This document shows positions 17,744 through 26,845 of a stretch of 64,000 bases of DNA, one piece after another. Source of the stretch: Paludibacteraceae bacterium (GTDB lineage Bacteria > Bacteroidota > Bacteroidia > Bacteroidales > Paludibacteraceae). The position numbers were made by a program, and so were the translations under genes. Positions within the stretch are counted from its first letter, which is position 1. Each line of letters opens with the position of its first letter. The notes below the pieces were generated by a model that saw only the letters and a list, made by a program, of their open reading frames with translations, had not been told where the DNA came from and made no database searches. The stretch spans positions 62,001-126,000 of the forward strand of contig CAJOEX010000005.1 of assembly GCA_905233415.1 (NCBI GenBank), written 5' to 3'.

Positions 17744-17842
17744 ATTGGTCGTTGGTCATTGGTCATTGGTCGTTTGATTGGGCAATTGAATGTATTGACG
17801 ATTGGACGATTGACAATTGACAGTTGATAATTGATAATTGAC
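17744..17842. repeat. Heptad arrays (ATTGGTC and AATTGAC/AATTGAT types)
   Basis: Four units of ATTGGTC/GTTGGTC (17744-17771), a spacer, then seven units of ATTGACG, AATTGAC, AATTGAT type (17794-17842). Confidence 0.92.
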
Positions 17843-17845
17843 ATT

Positions 17846-17877
17846 GAAAAAGCGGCACAATGAGGTGCCGCTTTTTC
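17846..17877. terminator. Bidirectional terminator after the LRR gene
   Basis: A perfect 13-bp stem (17846-17858 with 17865-17877), 6-nt loop, A-run and T-run at the ends. It closes the minus-strand starch cluster. Confidence 0.9.
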
Positions 17878-17879
17878 AT

Positions 17880-17911
17880 TTTATCAATTTCTCATTTACT
17901 CAATTACTCCA
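17880..17911. repeat. 8-bp units at the LRR gene 3' end
   Basis: TTTATCAA, TTTCTCAT, TTACTCAA, TTACTCCA; the LRR gene stop at 17904 lies within the last unit. Same family as 15833-15864. Confidence 0.65.
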
Positions 17912-20753
17912 CTTCTGTGCCGAGTGCGTTGAACATTCGTCCGTTGCGGATGATAAACAGCTGTCCGTTGCGGATGAATTTGGTTGATAAGCGGTCTTTG
18001 ACATCTGATATTTCATCCATCGCCGTGTGTTCACCGCTCGGTGTACAGGAATAGGTAAACGTTCCTGTCAAGGCATTATAGACGAGTTTCACGTCATATT
18101 CGCCATCAGCAGTAATCTCCGGGCACGATTCACTATACATCTCCATATTACCGGACTCTTCAAAGTTCTTGGTGCGAACTACATAGAAGCCCGTATTGAA
18201 CTTAACACGGAATCTCTCCCATGTGTATAGGTCACCATTGCGGGTCGGTTTACCCAACGGGAACACATTTCCCCAGTGCCAGATCGGGTCTGCATAAGCG
18301 CCCTCTTGTTCTGCCACGGCGTCACCACACAACTCCATTTCGCAATTGCTGTAAGTCACGTCTCCTGTGCGCTCAACGCTATAGGAATAGCTCTTGGTCA
18401 CTTCTCCGGCTGCTAATTGGAATGAAATCGAGATGGTATAGGCTCCTGCTTCAGCCAAGGTTAATGCGGTGGAACTACCAATATACACTAATTCATTTGT
18501 GCCACTGGCGAATGAAAAATAGGTAAATGCCGTTACTGTCTGTGCATCGTTTAAGTTTAGTTTCCAACCCTTGGAATAGTCAAAGCCAAAATGTGAATCC
18601 GCCGTAAATTTCACATCTTTCCACGTCCACGTCATCGTTTCGGCATCAAGTTCGCCTTCGGTATTACCCCAATAATTCATGTCGCCTCGGATAGTCCAAG
18701 AAACGGGGACCACCCAAATGCGCTGAGCGGTTATATCGCCAATCAGATTAAAGTCCACAATGATGTGGTATAATCCTTGTTCGGGCACCTTCATGGCAAT
18801 CGTACTTTGTGAAAGGTCACCTACATAACCGGTAACAGGATATTCCGATGTTTGAATCTGTTGACTGCTGAGGTCTGCCGTGTAATACGTATAGGTATTG
18901 CCTTCCTTCTTCACGATGGTAAAGTTCTTGTCGGCATCCAAAACGATATGTTTTTCATACATACCCTCGCGCTTCTGATATGTCCACTCATTGATGCCAT
19001 CAGCCATTTTGCACTTGCCTACGCCTTCGGTCTGCATATCTGTAAAGCCGGTAGCTGCGCCGAGAACATATATTCCGTCTTCAAGTTGCGTCAGGAAGGA
19101 CTTCGTTTCCCTGTATAACGACACCTCTCCTTGCAGCGCTTCAACGGTACATTCATACGTCGTTGACGGCTCCAAACTACCTACTGTATATTTCCAGCCT
19201 TTGGCATCTTGAACAGATTGTGCACTACGACGGGCGGGCGAATAGGCTACGCCCAATAATTGTCCGTCCTTATCAAAGTGCATCGCATAAAGCGTCTTCG
19301 CGCCTTGCGTGATAGTCAATATATAGTGTTCAGCACCATCTACAGCCGGCCATGAAATAGTCGCGTCGTGCGCTCCTGCGACAGCCTGCAACGAGGCCAC
19401 ATCTGCCTCTGTTGCCGGCAGCTCTATTTCCTTGATATTAACAAACTCCTTCCAATAGTATGCTGCTTGATAGGCAAGTTTGCTTCCCGCCGGAACAAAC
19501 AACGGGATTTCCTTGTTTACGCCGAAAAAGGTGCTGCTTTCAATAGACGGAGGAGTTACTGCCTTGCAGCTAAGTTCCTCCAGACCGGTACACCAATCAA
19601 AAGCACCGCCTTTGATAGTTGTTACACTGCCAGGAATCGTTATGGACTTTAACGTGCCTAAGTATGCAAAGACACATTCTCCTATTGTAACAACACCATC
19701 GGGGATAGCATACGACGTCCCTTCTTTTCCCGCCGGATAAACGATGAGTTTCGTTTTGTCTTTACTGAACAGCACACCGTCTATCGTACTAAACGTAGCA
19801 TTGTCATCCGCCACCGTAAAGGACTCCAACTGACAATCCCTAAATGCGTAATCGACTGTATTGACGTTTTTGGGAAGGAACACCGTCTTGAGTCCCGAGC
19901 TTGTAAACGCATAGGGTTGAATAACTACAACCGATTCGGGAATCTTGATTTCCGTCAGCGCCTCGCACCCGTTAAAGGCATTCGCACCGATGGTTATCAG
20001 TCCTTCCGGCAACGAAACGGTCTTGATATACGTACAATAAAGCCACCACGGCCGGCTGTAATAATCGTAGTTGTCCATTGTTCCGCTACCTGCCACAACA
20101 AAGGTGCTGTCCTTCGTGTTCAGTTCCCACGTCAGGTCTTCGCCGCAAGTGCCTGCATAGACGCCGTTATCGCAAGTAACAAACTTATTAAATTGTTTCC
20201 AACCGTCTGCGTTTCGATAGGCATCAAGGCTTTCTTTGGGAACATATACGGTACTTCCGAAACTGGTAAATACATTCGAGTAGCATTCCGGAGGAGTGGT
20301 GCCTTCACAAACAATAGCCTGAATCATCCAACAATAACCGAAGGCCATATCCCCGATTGCAAGGAGACCACTCGGCAGCGTTATTTTGGTTAACGAACGA
20401 CAATATTCAAACGCATGGGCCTCAATAGCCACCAACGTACTTGGCAGCACCACCTCTTTCCATATCTCGCACTCTGAGAAGGCATAGCTGCCTACGGAAA
20501 TCACATTTTCTTGGATAACAACTGCATGGATTTCCTGACGTTTGTCGTACCATGGTGTCTCATCGGCAGAAGAATAATTCGCCATCTGACCGAATCCGCC
20601 GATAATCAGGGTGTCCCCCTTTATTTCCCATGTGGTTGTTTCGTTAGCACTTTGTTTGGCAAGCGGTGTTTTGCGTGCTTGACCAGCTGCAAACATGTTG
20701 GCAATTCCCAAAACAACCAACAGCACAAGCAGTAATAATTTACGTGTTTTCAT
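17904..20753 (-). CDS. Secreted BspA-type leucine-rich-repeat protein with FN3-like and beta modules
   Basis: 949 residues. Signal peptide (about 1-22); two LRR_5/BspA-type blocks (about 45-180 and 205-440), with repeats such as LTKITLPSGLLAIGDMAF and LTEIKIPESVVVIQPYAF; a fibronectin-III-like domain (about 455-545, ATISWPAVDGAEHYILTI); and SusE/F-like beta modules (about 550-880, WTIRGDMNYWGNTEGELDA). The C-terminal tail is IRNGQLFIIRNGRMFNALG. BspA-type repeats mediate surface binding. As last gene of the starch cluster, it is probably a cell-surface binding protein. Ligand not evident. Confidence 0.82.
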   Translation of the reverse strand: MKTRKLLLLVLLVVLGIANMFAAGQARKTPLAKQSANETTTWEIKGDTLIIGGFGQMANYSSADETPWYDKRQEIHAVVIQENVISVGSYAFSECEIWKEVVLPSTLVAIEAHAFEYCRSLTKITLPSGLLAIGDMAFGYCWMIQAIVCEGTTPPECYSNVFTSFGSTVYVPKESLDAYRNADGWKQFNKFVTCDNGVYAGTCGEDLTWELNTKDSTFVVAGSGTMDNYDYYSRPWWLYCTYIKTVSLPEGLITIGANAFNGCEALTEIKIPESVVVIQPYAFTSSGLKTVFLPKNVNTVDYAFRDCQLESFTVADDNATFSTIDGVLFSKDKTKLIVYPAGKEGTSYAIPDGVVTIGECVFAYLGTLKSITIPGSVTTIKGGAFDWCTGLEELSCKAVTPPSIESSTFFGVNKEIPLFVPAGSKLAYQAAYYWKEFVNIKEIELPATEADVASLQAVAGAHDATISWPAVDGAEHYILTITQGAKTLYAMHFDKDGQLLGVAYSPARRSAQSVQDAKGWKYTVGSLEPSTTYECTVEALQGEVSLYRETKSFLTQLEDGIYVLGAATGFTDMQTEGVGKCKMADGINEWTYQKREGMYEKHIVLDADKNFTIVKKEGNTYTYYTADLSSQQIQTSEYPVTGYVGDLSQSTIAMKVPEQGLYHIIVDFNLIGDITAQRIWVVPVSWTIRGDMNYWGNTEGELDAETMTWTWKDVKFTADSHFGFDYSKGWKLNLNDAQTVTAFTYFSFASGTNELVYIGSSTALTLAEAGAYTISISFQLAAGEVTKSYSYSVERTGDVTYSNCEMELCGDAVAEQEGAYADPIWHWGNVFPLGKPTRNGDLYTWERFRVKFNTGFYVVRTKNFEESGNMEMYSESCPEITADGEYDVKLVYNALTGTFTYSCTPSGEHTAMDEISDVKDRLSTKFIRNGQLFIIRNGRMFNALGTEVE

Positions 20754-20803
20754 AAAACTATTTTTATCAATTATTTGCCCCGTTCGGGGCAGAGTTGTCC
20801 GCC

Positions 20804-23290
20804 TTATTCTACTTCTCTACCCATGAGGTCGTAGGTCTTGCCGGCACGGTAGATATAGATTTGTCCGTTGTGGAAGAACTTCACGGCATCCGTTGTGGTG
20901 TTGAAGTTGTCCCACGAGATGTTCTCGATATCCTGCTCAAACTTATAACTTCTCGGCACAGCCGGTGCAGCCTTTTGTTTGCCTGTGAAGACTTTAATTT
21001 CTCCGGGCTTGAGGGAATAAGAGGTATTCGCTTTGTTTCCTCCGTCAAGATAGTCATACCACGTGCCGGAAGGCAGATTCTGCGTAAGGGTTTGAGACGC
21101 GGTAAAGTTAGCAACCACAAAAACATCACTTCCCCATTGTACGGTACGCAGCGCCACTCCGGAGCCTATATTGGTAGCAGTCGGATTACCGGCAAATACA
21201 TCCGGCATAATACGCGTACGCAGTTGGAGAATTTTCGCAAGTCTCTGATAACCGTCCATACGCGGTCCTTCATTGAACCAACCGAGATTCTCAGGACGCG
21301 CTTTATACTGCATCTTTGCTTCTTCGTTCACAGAGGGAGTCGCTGTTCCTGCGCCATAGGCATCTACACCATCCGTACCCCACTTACCATTCGCTTTCTG
21401 GAACTTGGAATAGTCAAATCCTATTTCTGCGAAGTGATAAAACAATTGCGGACCGTTAAGCATACATTGGAAACCGATATTCATCGGAATACGTCCGGCA
21501 CGACTTGCCTCGTTGGTTTTTATGTCGCCGTCACCCCATTGTTTAGCCTTGAAGAAACAACGTTCCTCGTCGTGGTTTTCGCAGTAAGAGACATAATCAT
21601 CTTTGTTAGCATTACCAAACGAATCACCGTCCTTGAGCCAGCCCATAGCAGTTTGTTGGAAAGCTTCACATGTATTCTCCCAGCACATCATACCGGCCTT
21701 GACAAGTTCCGGACGCTCACTGCCCATATTCGTTCCCCAATGTTCCAAAATAAAGTAGGCATCATCAGAAACAGCCTTCACGCCATTGGTGTAGTAGTAT
21801 TTGAGGTTCTCAACAGACGTATTGGGTTTGTCGGAGCAAAGTCCGTGACTGAGGTCCATACGATAACCGTCCACTTTGTATTCAGTCAGCCAATATTTAA
21901 GCACCCTTGTAAAGTGGTCCTTAGTCGGTTGGAAACCATGGTTCCAATCTTCAAATACATTGTCCAGGTGAGGAGCCGTCACATTAAACCAGGGGTTGAG
22001 ACGCAGTTCTGTCTTGGAAGCGTCACTACTCGTATAAGGATAGAGTTTGTTCATCGGGTTATTGCCGGTAGCGTGGTTGAATACCATATCAAGAATAACC
22101 GCCATACCACGTTTGTGGCATTCATCCACAAACCATTTCAGTTGCTCAGGCGTACCGTACGCTTTGTCAAGCGCGAAATAGTGGTTCGGGCAATAGCCCC
22201 AACTGTAGTTGCCGTCAAACTCGTTCATCGGCATCAGTTCGATGACGTTTACACCAAGGTTCTGCAGATAATCAAGACGCTCTGCCAAGCCTGCAATACA
22301 ACGTTTCGGAGTATGGTCATACACCCACATCTCGTAAATAACAAGGTTGTTTTTGTTGGGACGTTTGAAGTTCAATGTAGCCTCCGACCACTCGTATTTG
22401 GGTTTGCCCGGCTGAATAACGGTCACATAACCGTCAGCGCCGTACATGGGATAACCAATCAAACTCGGGTCAACTTGGCTCGGCTCACCGCCATCGTCAG
22501 GAGTAAGCACTTTCTCGGAGAAGAGGTCAGAAATCTGCTTCTTTTTGCCGTCCGCACGCTCAATGGCGTATTGGAAGCGATACTCCTTGCCTTTTTCAAG
22601 ACCTGTAACCGTAATCCAGAAGTAATTGCCATCCTTGAAGAGCTGGTATTCGTTTTTGAGTCTCCAATCGGTCATATCGCCCACAAGGAAAACGTGCTTG
22701 GCGGGCTCGTTGTTTTTGTTTGCCGCATACGTACAAAGCGTTACAGACGTTTCGTCTGCGCCATAGTAAATACCGTTTACAACGCCCGAAGGACGCTTTT
22801 TCTCCACCACTGCAGAGGGATTATAGTTATCCCAAATATCCGCGGGGATTTCTTCTCCTACTCCAATCAGAATATCTCCTCCGTTGGCAGTTTTTCCTTC
22901 TTTGGAGTTGCTGCCGTTACCGTCATGGAACACCATTACAAGCGCGGTTATATCTTCACCTTCAGGGCAGCCGAAATAGGCAAACATATTATTGATTTTC
23001 AGTTGCCAGAGATTCGCCATCCTCTCCCACTTGGGTTCATTCTTGGTGCCCCATCCACCGGGTTTGATGTACTTCCAGTCATGGATGTCTTTAGACTTAT
23101 TGGTTATAAGTCCAATGTGAGAATAGCACTCCGTAGCCCCTACCATGCCTCCACTACCTTTGGCAGGATCAAAGGTTAACACAATTTCACCTTTATACCC
23201 GTTTGGAATAGGTGAAGGGTTAGTTGATACTTGTGCAACAAGCGCATAGCACCACACGCACAAAATTGCAAATACAGTTAATTTCTTCAT
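20804..23290 (-). CDS. Secreted GH13 alpha-glucan hydrolase with CBM48-like domain
   Basis: 828 residues with a signal peptide (about 1-19). A starch-binding-like N-terminal region comes first, then an E-set/CBM48-like domain (about 190-260, HVFLVGDMTDWRLKNEYQLF), and a GH13 barrel (about 315-720). Catalytic regions are intact: I MVFNHAT, II GYRMDLSHG (nucleophile Asp), III ILEHWG (acid/base Glu), IV CENHDEER. The tail is HNGQIYIYRAGKTYDLMG. CBM48 plus GH13 points to a debranching or alpha-amylase type enzyme acting on starch or glycogen outside the cell. The exact subfamily cannot be settled by eye. Confidence 0.9.
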   Translation of the reverse strand: MKKLTVFAILCVWCYALVAQVSTNPSPIPNGYKGEIVLTFDPAKGSGGMVGATECYSHIGLITNKSKDIHDWKYIKPGGWGTKNEPKWERMANLWQLKINNMFAYFGCPEGEDITALVMVFHDGNGSNSKEGKTANGGDILIGVGEEIPADIWDNYNPSAVVEKKRPSGVVNGIYYGADETSVTLCTYAANKNNEPAKHVFLVGDMTDWRLKNEYQLFKDGNYFWITVTGLEKGKEYRFQYAIERADGKKKQISDLFSEKVLTPDDGGEPSQVDPSLIGYPMYGADGYVTVIQPGKPKYEWSEATLNFKRPNKNNLVIYEMWVYDHTPKRCIAGLAERLDYLQNLGVNVIELMPMNEFDGNYSWGYCPNHYFALDKAYGTPEQLKWFVDECHKRGMAVILDMVFNHATGNNPMNKLYPYTSSDASKTELRLNPWFNVTAPHLDNVFEDWNHGFQPTKDHFTRVLKYWLTEYKVDGYRMDLSHGLCSDKPNTSVENLKYYYTNGVKAVSDDAYFILEHWGTNMGSERPELVKAGMMCWENTCEAFQQTAMGWLKDGDSFGNANKDDYVSYCENHDEERCFFKAKQWGDGDIKTNEASRAGRIPMNIGFQCMLNGPQLFYHFAEIGFDYSKFQKANGKWGTDGVDAYGAGTATPSVNEEAKMQYKARPENLGWFNEGPRMDGYQRLAKILQLRTRIMPDVFAGNPTATNIGSGVALRTVQWGSDVFVVANFTASQTLTQNLPSGTWYDYLDGGNKANTSYSLKPGEIKVFTGKQKAAPAVPRSYKFEQDIENISWDNFNTTTDAVKFFHNGQIYIYRAGKTYDLMGREVE

Positions 23291-23361
23291 AATAGTATGT
23301 TTTTTAATTTATTTGTTATAGAGAGTATAGGCGGTATTCAGCCGCCCATACCCGAATTGTA

Positions 23362-26300
23362 TTAACGTACAAGATAACCTTGAACGGAGTACTTCTTACC
23401 GTCACGGTAGATGTACAGTGTACCGTTCTCCAGAACCTTGCGCAGTTCAAGAGCACCTTCTACATTGTCAATGTCAGACGGCAGGTCTTTGCGACTTACA
23501 TAGAGTTCGTCGTTGCCGAAGCCTAACATCTTGATATAGATGGAGTACAAGCCATCCTCAGATACGGCATACTTTTCGTCAGCAATGCTGAATATGTATG
23601 AACCTTCTGACCACTTGTCAACTACCCAACCGGCCTTAACCGTGTTGTCATAGAGTACAAATGTCTGGCCTTTGAACAACTGCTGGTCTGCAATGAAGAA
23701 CTCCTTCCACTCAGTCTGAGCCTCATTGTAAGCAGCCTTGACGAATGTTGCATCTCCAATCATGATACCATATTCGTTCTCTTCCCAAACAGCGGCATTC
23801 TCACCAACAATGAATACGTGAGTCGGTTTGATTTCACCGGCGTAAATCTTGTCAGCATCGGTTATGCCTTCCCAAGCAGGCGCAAGAGCATCCTTCGGGA
23901 ACTTAACAAAGATGATATGCGTTGCCGTTTCAGGAACTTGACCGCTGAAGTGGAAGTCTTCGTTCTCCGTGAAGAAGTCAGACCATTGGCCAGGAGTCTC
24001 ATCGCCTTCAATCCATGACCAAGCGGCAACCTTGAAGTCAGAAGCTGCAAGTGCCTTGTTACGGGCAGGAGCTGCTTGCGGCTGCGGGATTCCACCTTCC
24101 GGCCATTGACCGATTTGGATAATGAGTTGGATATTAATCATTACAACAATCGGAGCAGGTTTTACATAGAAGTTGCCTTCGATGGTGAATACCTCGCCAC
24201 CGTTCTTGAAGATAATGGTTACATCACCTGTCTTGTCCAATACGAAGTTGATGTTGTCATCAACATCAGACGTTACACCTTCCGGCTTGAAGGTCAGGTT
24301 CGTGTAACCCTTAGCACCGCTCCAACCGTCATTGGAGGTCAGCACTTTGAGTGAGTACTCACCCGGAGCCAAATCCTTGAAGACGTAAACTTCGCTTTCA
24401 GAATGGATAGCCTTTTCAGGAGTCCAAGCAGCCTCTTCGCCCATCAGAGCAGCATTACCGGTGATATAGAAGTCAACCGGAACAGCCGTGCTGAAGTTAC
24501 CGGCAACTGTAAATTCGACAATACCGGAATCATCGGCCTTGAAGGTTACAGTTACATCACTCGGCTCATCAAGCGTGAAGACAATGTTCTTTTGCTCGCC
24601 TTCGGAAATACCGGCAGGAATTTCACCCGTCAGAGCATCATATCCGATCCAAGTCCAACCTGTCTCAGTCGGGAGAACCACCTTCATTGAATACATACCA
24701 GCAGGCAGTGCCTCGAAAGTATGAGTTGTTCCTTCAACAGCAATAGCCTTCTCCAAATCCCAAGCGCCCATCAGTTCGCTGCTACCGATGATATAGAAGT
24801 CAGGAGTAACAATCGGTTCAGGACGCTCAATCAGAATTGCTGTTACAGTATTCTCCTTCGCATCATATACGAAGCGGACTGAGTCACCGGCTTCGATAGC
24901 TTCCTTAGCAATAATGTGCTCAAGGTCGAACCACAACTCTTCGGCTCCTTCTTCAGAGCTGATGATGTTTACACCGGTACCACCGAAGTAACCCGAGAAC
25001 TCATACAAGCCTTCAGCTGTAGGAGATTCTACCATCAGTCTCCATGCCCATTCGCCACCGTTCCAGTTGTTCTTGATATAGTAACTTACAACTGTCGGTT
25101 CTTCACCTTCACCCTCTAACGGAGCTACGTAAATCTCATCTTCACCGAATTTCAGCTTCAGATAGATGGTGTATTCGGCATCCTTGTCAAATACCAAACC
25201 GTCCTCGCTGTTAACCACGTGCTTCGAAGACGCCGGATTCAGAATGCCAATTGCCCATGCCACTTCGGTCTCGTAGTTATAAACCTTAACGACATCCTTG
25301 TCTTTCAACGGAGCTTTCTCTACCATCCACTGCTCGTAGCCGTCGTACTCGTCAACTGCTACCAAAGCTATCGTGTCTATGTCGTTTACCAGCAATGCGT
25401 AACCCGTCTTAACTACAGGAGGTTCAGGTTCAACACTGAAGTTGCCTTCGATGGCAAAGCGCTCAGCAGTGAGTATTACTGTTACATCACCGGCTTCCGC
25501 CAAAGTGAAGATGATATTGTTATCCTCATTGGTCGTTACACCTTCAGGCTTAACAGTCAGGTCTGAATAACCACGCTTTACATCCCAGTTCTTCTCAAGC
25601 AATACAAGCAACTCATACTTGCCTGCTGCCAAGGCCTCGAAGGTATAGCTCTCCTCCATTACCTCAATGGCTTTCTCTGGATTCCATGCATCTACACCAA
25701 GCAATGCCTCGTTACCGGTGATGTAGAACTTCGGAGCTACAATCGGTTCCGGACGCTCAATCAGAATAGCGGTTACAGTAACTTCCTTCGCATCAAAGAT
25801 GAACATAACAGAGTCGCCGGCTTCGATTGCTTCCTTAGCAATAATATCATCAAGAGAGAACCAAAGAGGTGCCACACCTTCAACCCAATTAGTAATGTTG
25901 ACACCTGTACCACCAAAGTAGCCTGAGAACTCATACAAACCTTCTCCAGCAGGAGATTCAGTCATTATCTTCCACGTCCACTCTTCACCACCGTTCCAGT
26001 TATTCTTGATAGAGTAAATCAATTCTTCTGGAGGTTCAGGAGTCGGAATGTCTTCTTTTGCATACCACTTGCCATCATAGAAGTAAGGCTTTGCGGCATC
26101 CCATGTCAAATCGTCGGTCTGTTTGCCTTTATCTCCGTTATTGAAGATAATGTTTGCATACGAGCCCGGGAATGTATAAGCATACACATCCAACTCATTG
26201 ATTTGCTCTTTCTCTTTGGTTGCTGCATCACCAGGCCAAGCTTTATAAGCCTCACCCTCTGCAATCCATACATATGCATGCACAGCTTCCCAAGCAGGAA

Positions 26301-26814
26301 CATTTACAAAGAACAATGTTACATCCTCTATGGGAGTCGGAGGTTCGGGGTCTTCACCTTTGACTGCGACTTCGAGGAGCATGTCCTCCGTCTGATTGTT
26401 TTCACCGGGATACTGAGCACGAACAATCACACCCAATTTAGCGATGTTGGGCAAATCTTCCTCTGCCACATCAAAGAACGATTGGATGTTCATGTCAATG
26501 GTGTACTTGCCCTTGCTGACAAGAGTCATTTTCACTTTGTCGTCAAGCTTCGCATAGTCTGCATCACCATTGCAATCTTCCCAATCAGTAGAATAGCTCT
26601 TGCTGAAGGTTTTACCATCAGCAGCGACCAGCCACGAATGAATGAAACATAACGGCTCCCAATTTGCGAAATTGGTGCCAGTGCCATCATACGTGAGCGT
26701 TACCGTCTGACTCGGGTCAATCGGGCTGACTGACGAAGTCAGTTTGCCTGCCTCTTTAGCCCAAGCCATTGTTACTACTGCAAATGCAGCAAATAACGTT
26801 AGAAACTTTCTCAT
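23362..26814 (-). CDS. Large multimodular starch-binding surface protein
   Basis: 1150 residues, signal peptide MRKFLTLFAAFAVVTMAWA, no catalytic domain seen. Modules in order: an N-terminal beta domain; a CBM26-like domain (about 170-255, FFVNVPAWEAVHAYVWIAEG); two copies of a tandem pair (each with SIKNNWNGGE or YIKNNWNGGE followed by FYITG or FYIIG modules of SusE type); two YGIxVNG-type modules (about 475-570 and near 1000-1095); and the tail LENGTLYIYRDGKKYSVQG. The internal copies are also similar at DNA level (near 24900-25080 and 25840-26010). Probably a surface glycan-binding protein for starch. Confidence 0.78.
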   Translation of the reverse strand: MRKFLTLFAAFAVVTMAWAKEAGKLTSSVSPIDPSQTVTLTYDGTGTNFANWEPLCFIHSWLVAADGKTFSKSYSTDWEDCNGDADYAKLDDKVKMTLVSKGKYTIDMNIQSFFDVAEEDLPNIAKLGVIVRAQYPGENNQTEDMLLEVAVKGEDPEPPTPIEDVTLFFVNVPAWEAVHAYVWIAEGEAYKAWPGDAATKEKEQINELDVYAYTFPGSYANIIFNNGDKGKQTDDLTWDAAKPYFYDGKWYAKEDIPTPEPPEELIYSIKNNWNGGEEWTWKIMTESPAGEGLYEFSGYFGGTGVNITNWVEGVAPLWFSLDDIIAKEAIEAGDSVMFIFDAKEVTVTAILIERPEPIVAPKFYITGNEALLGVDAWNPEKAIEVMEESYTFEALAAGKYELLVLLEKNWDVKRGYSDLTVKPEGVTTNEDNNIIFTLAEAGDVTVILTAERFAIEGNFSVEPEPPVVKTGYALLVNDIDTIALVAVDEYDGYEQWMVEKAPLKDKDVVKVYNYETEVAWAIGILNPASSKHVVNSEDGLVFDKDAEYTIYLKLKFGEDEIYVAPLEGEGEEPTVVSYYIKNNWNGGEWAWRLMVESPTAEGLYEFSGYFGGTGVNIISSEEGAEELWFDLEHIIAKEAIEAGDSVRFVYDAKENTVTAILIERPEPIVTPDFYIIGSSELMGAWDLEKAIAVEGTTHTFEALPAGMYSMKVVLPTETGWTWIGYDALTGEIPAGISEGEQKNIVFTLDEPSDVTVTFKADDSGIVEFTVAGNFSTAVPVDFYITGNAALMGEEAAWTPEKAIHSESEVYVFKDLAPGEYSLKVLTSNDGWSGAKGYTNLTFKPEGVTSDVDDNINFVLDKTGDVTIIFKNGGEVFTIEGNFYVKPAPIVVMINIQLIIQIGQWPEGGIPQPQAAPARNKALAASDFKVAAWSWIEGDETPGQWSDFFTENEDFHFSGQVPETATHIIFVKFPKDALAPAWEGITDADKIYAGEIKPTHVFIVGENAAVWEENEYGIMIGDATFVKAAYNEAQTEWKEFFIADQQLFKGQTFVLYDNTVKAGWVVDKWSEGSYIFSIADEKYAVSEDGLYSIYIKMLGFGNDELYVSRKDLPSDIDNVEGALELRKVLENGTLYIYRDGKKYSVQGYLVR

Positions 26815-26845
26815 ACTGTTTTGTGTTTTTTAGTTATTAATAAGG

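Larger units (their letters stand above)
17458..17903. other. 446-bp non-coding stretch made mainly of repeats
   Basis: It holds no credible gene. From left to right: about 120 bp of unassigned sequence, including a weak plus-strand promoter look-alike near 17506-17535; degenerate then regular 11-bp units to 17707; heptads 17744-17842; a bidirectional terminator 17846-17877; and four 8-bp units to the LRR gene stop. Confidence 0.8.

Noticed and set aside
20795-23179. 794-codon plus-strand open frame opposite the GH13 gene at 20804
   Set aside because: The minus strand encodes an intact GH13 enzyme with a signal peptide; the antisense frame shows no protein-like pattern.
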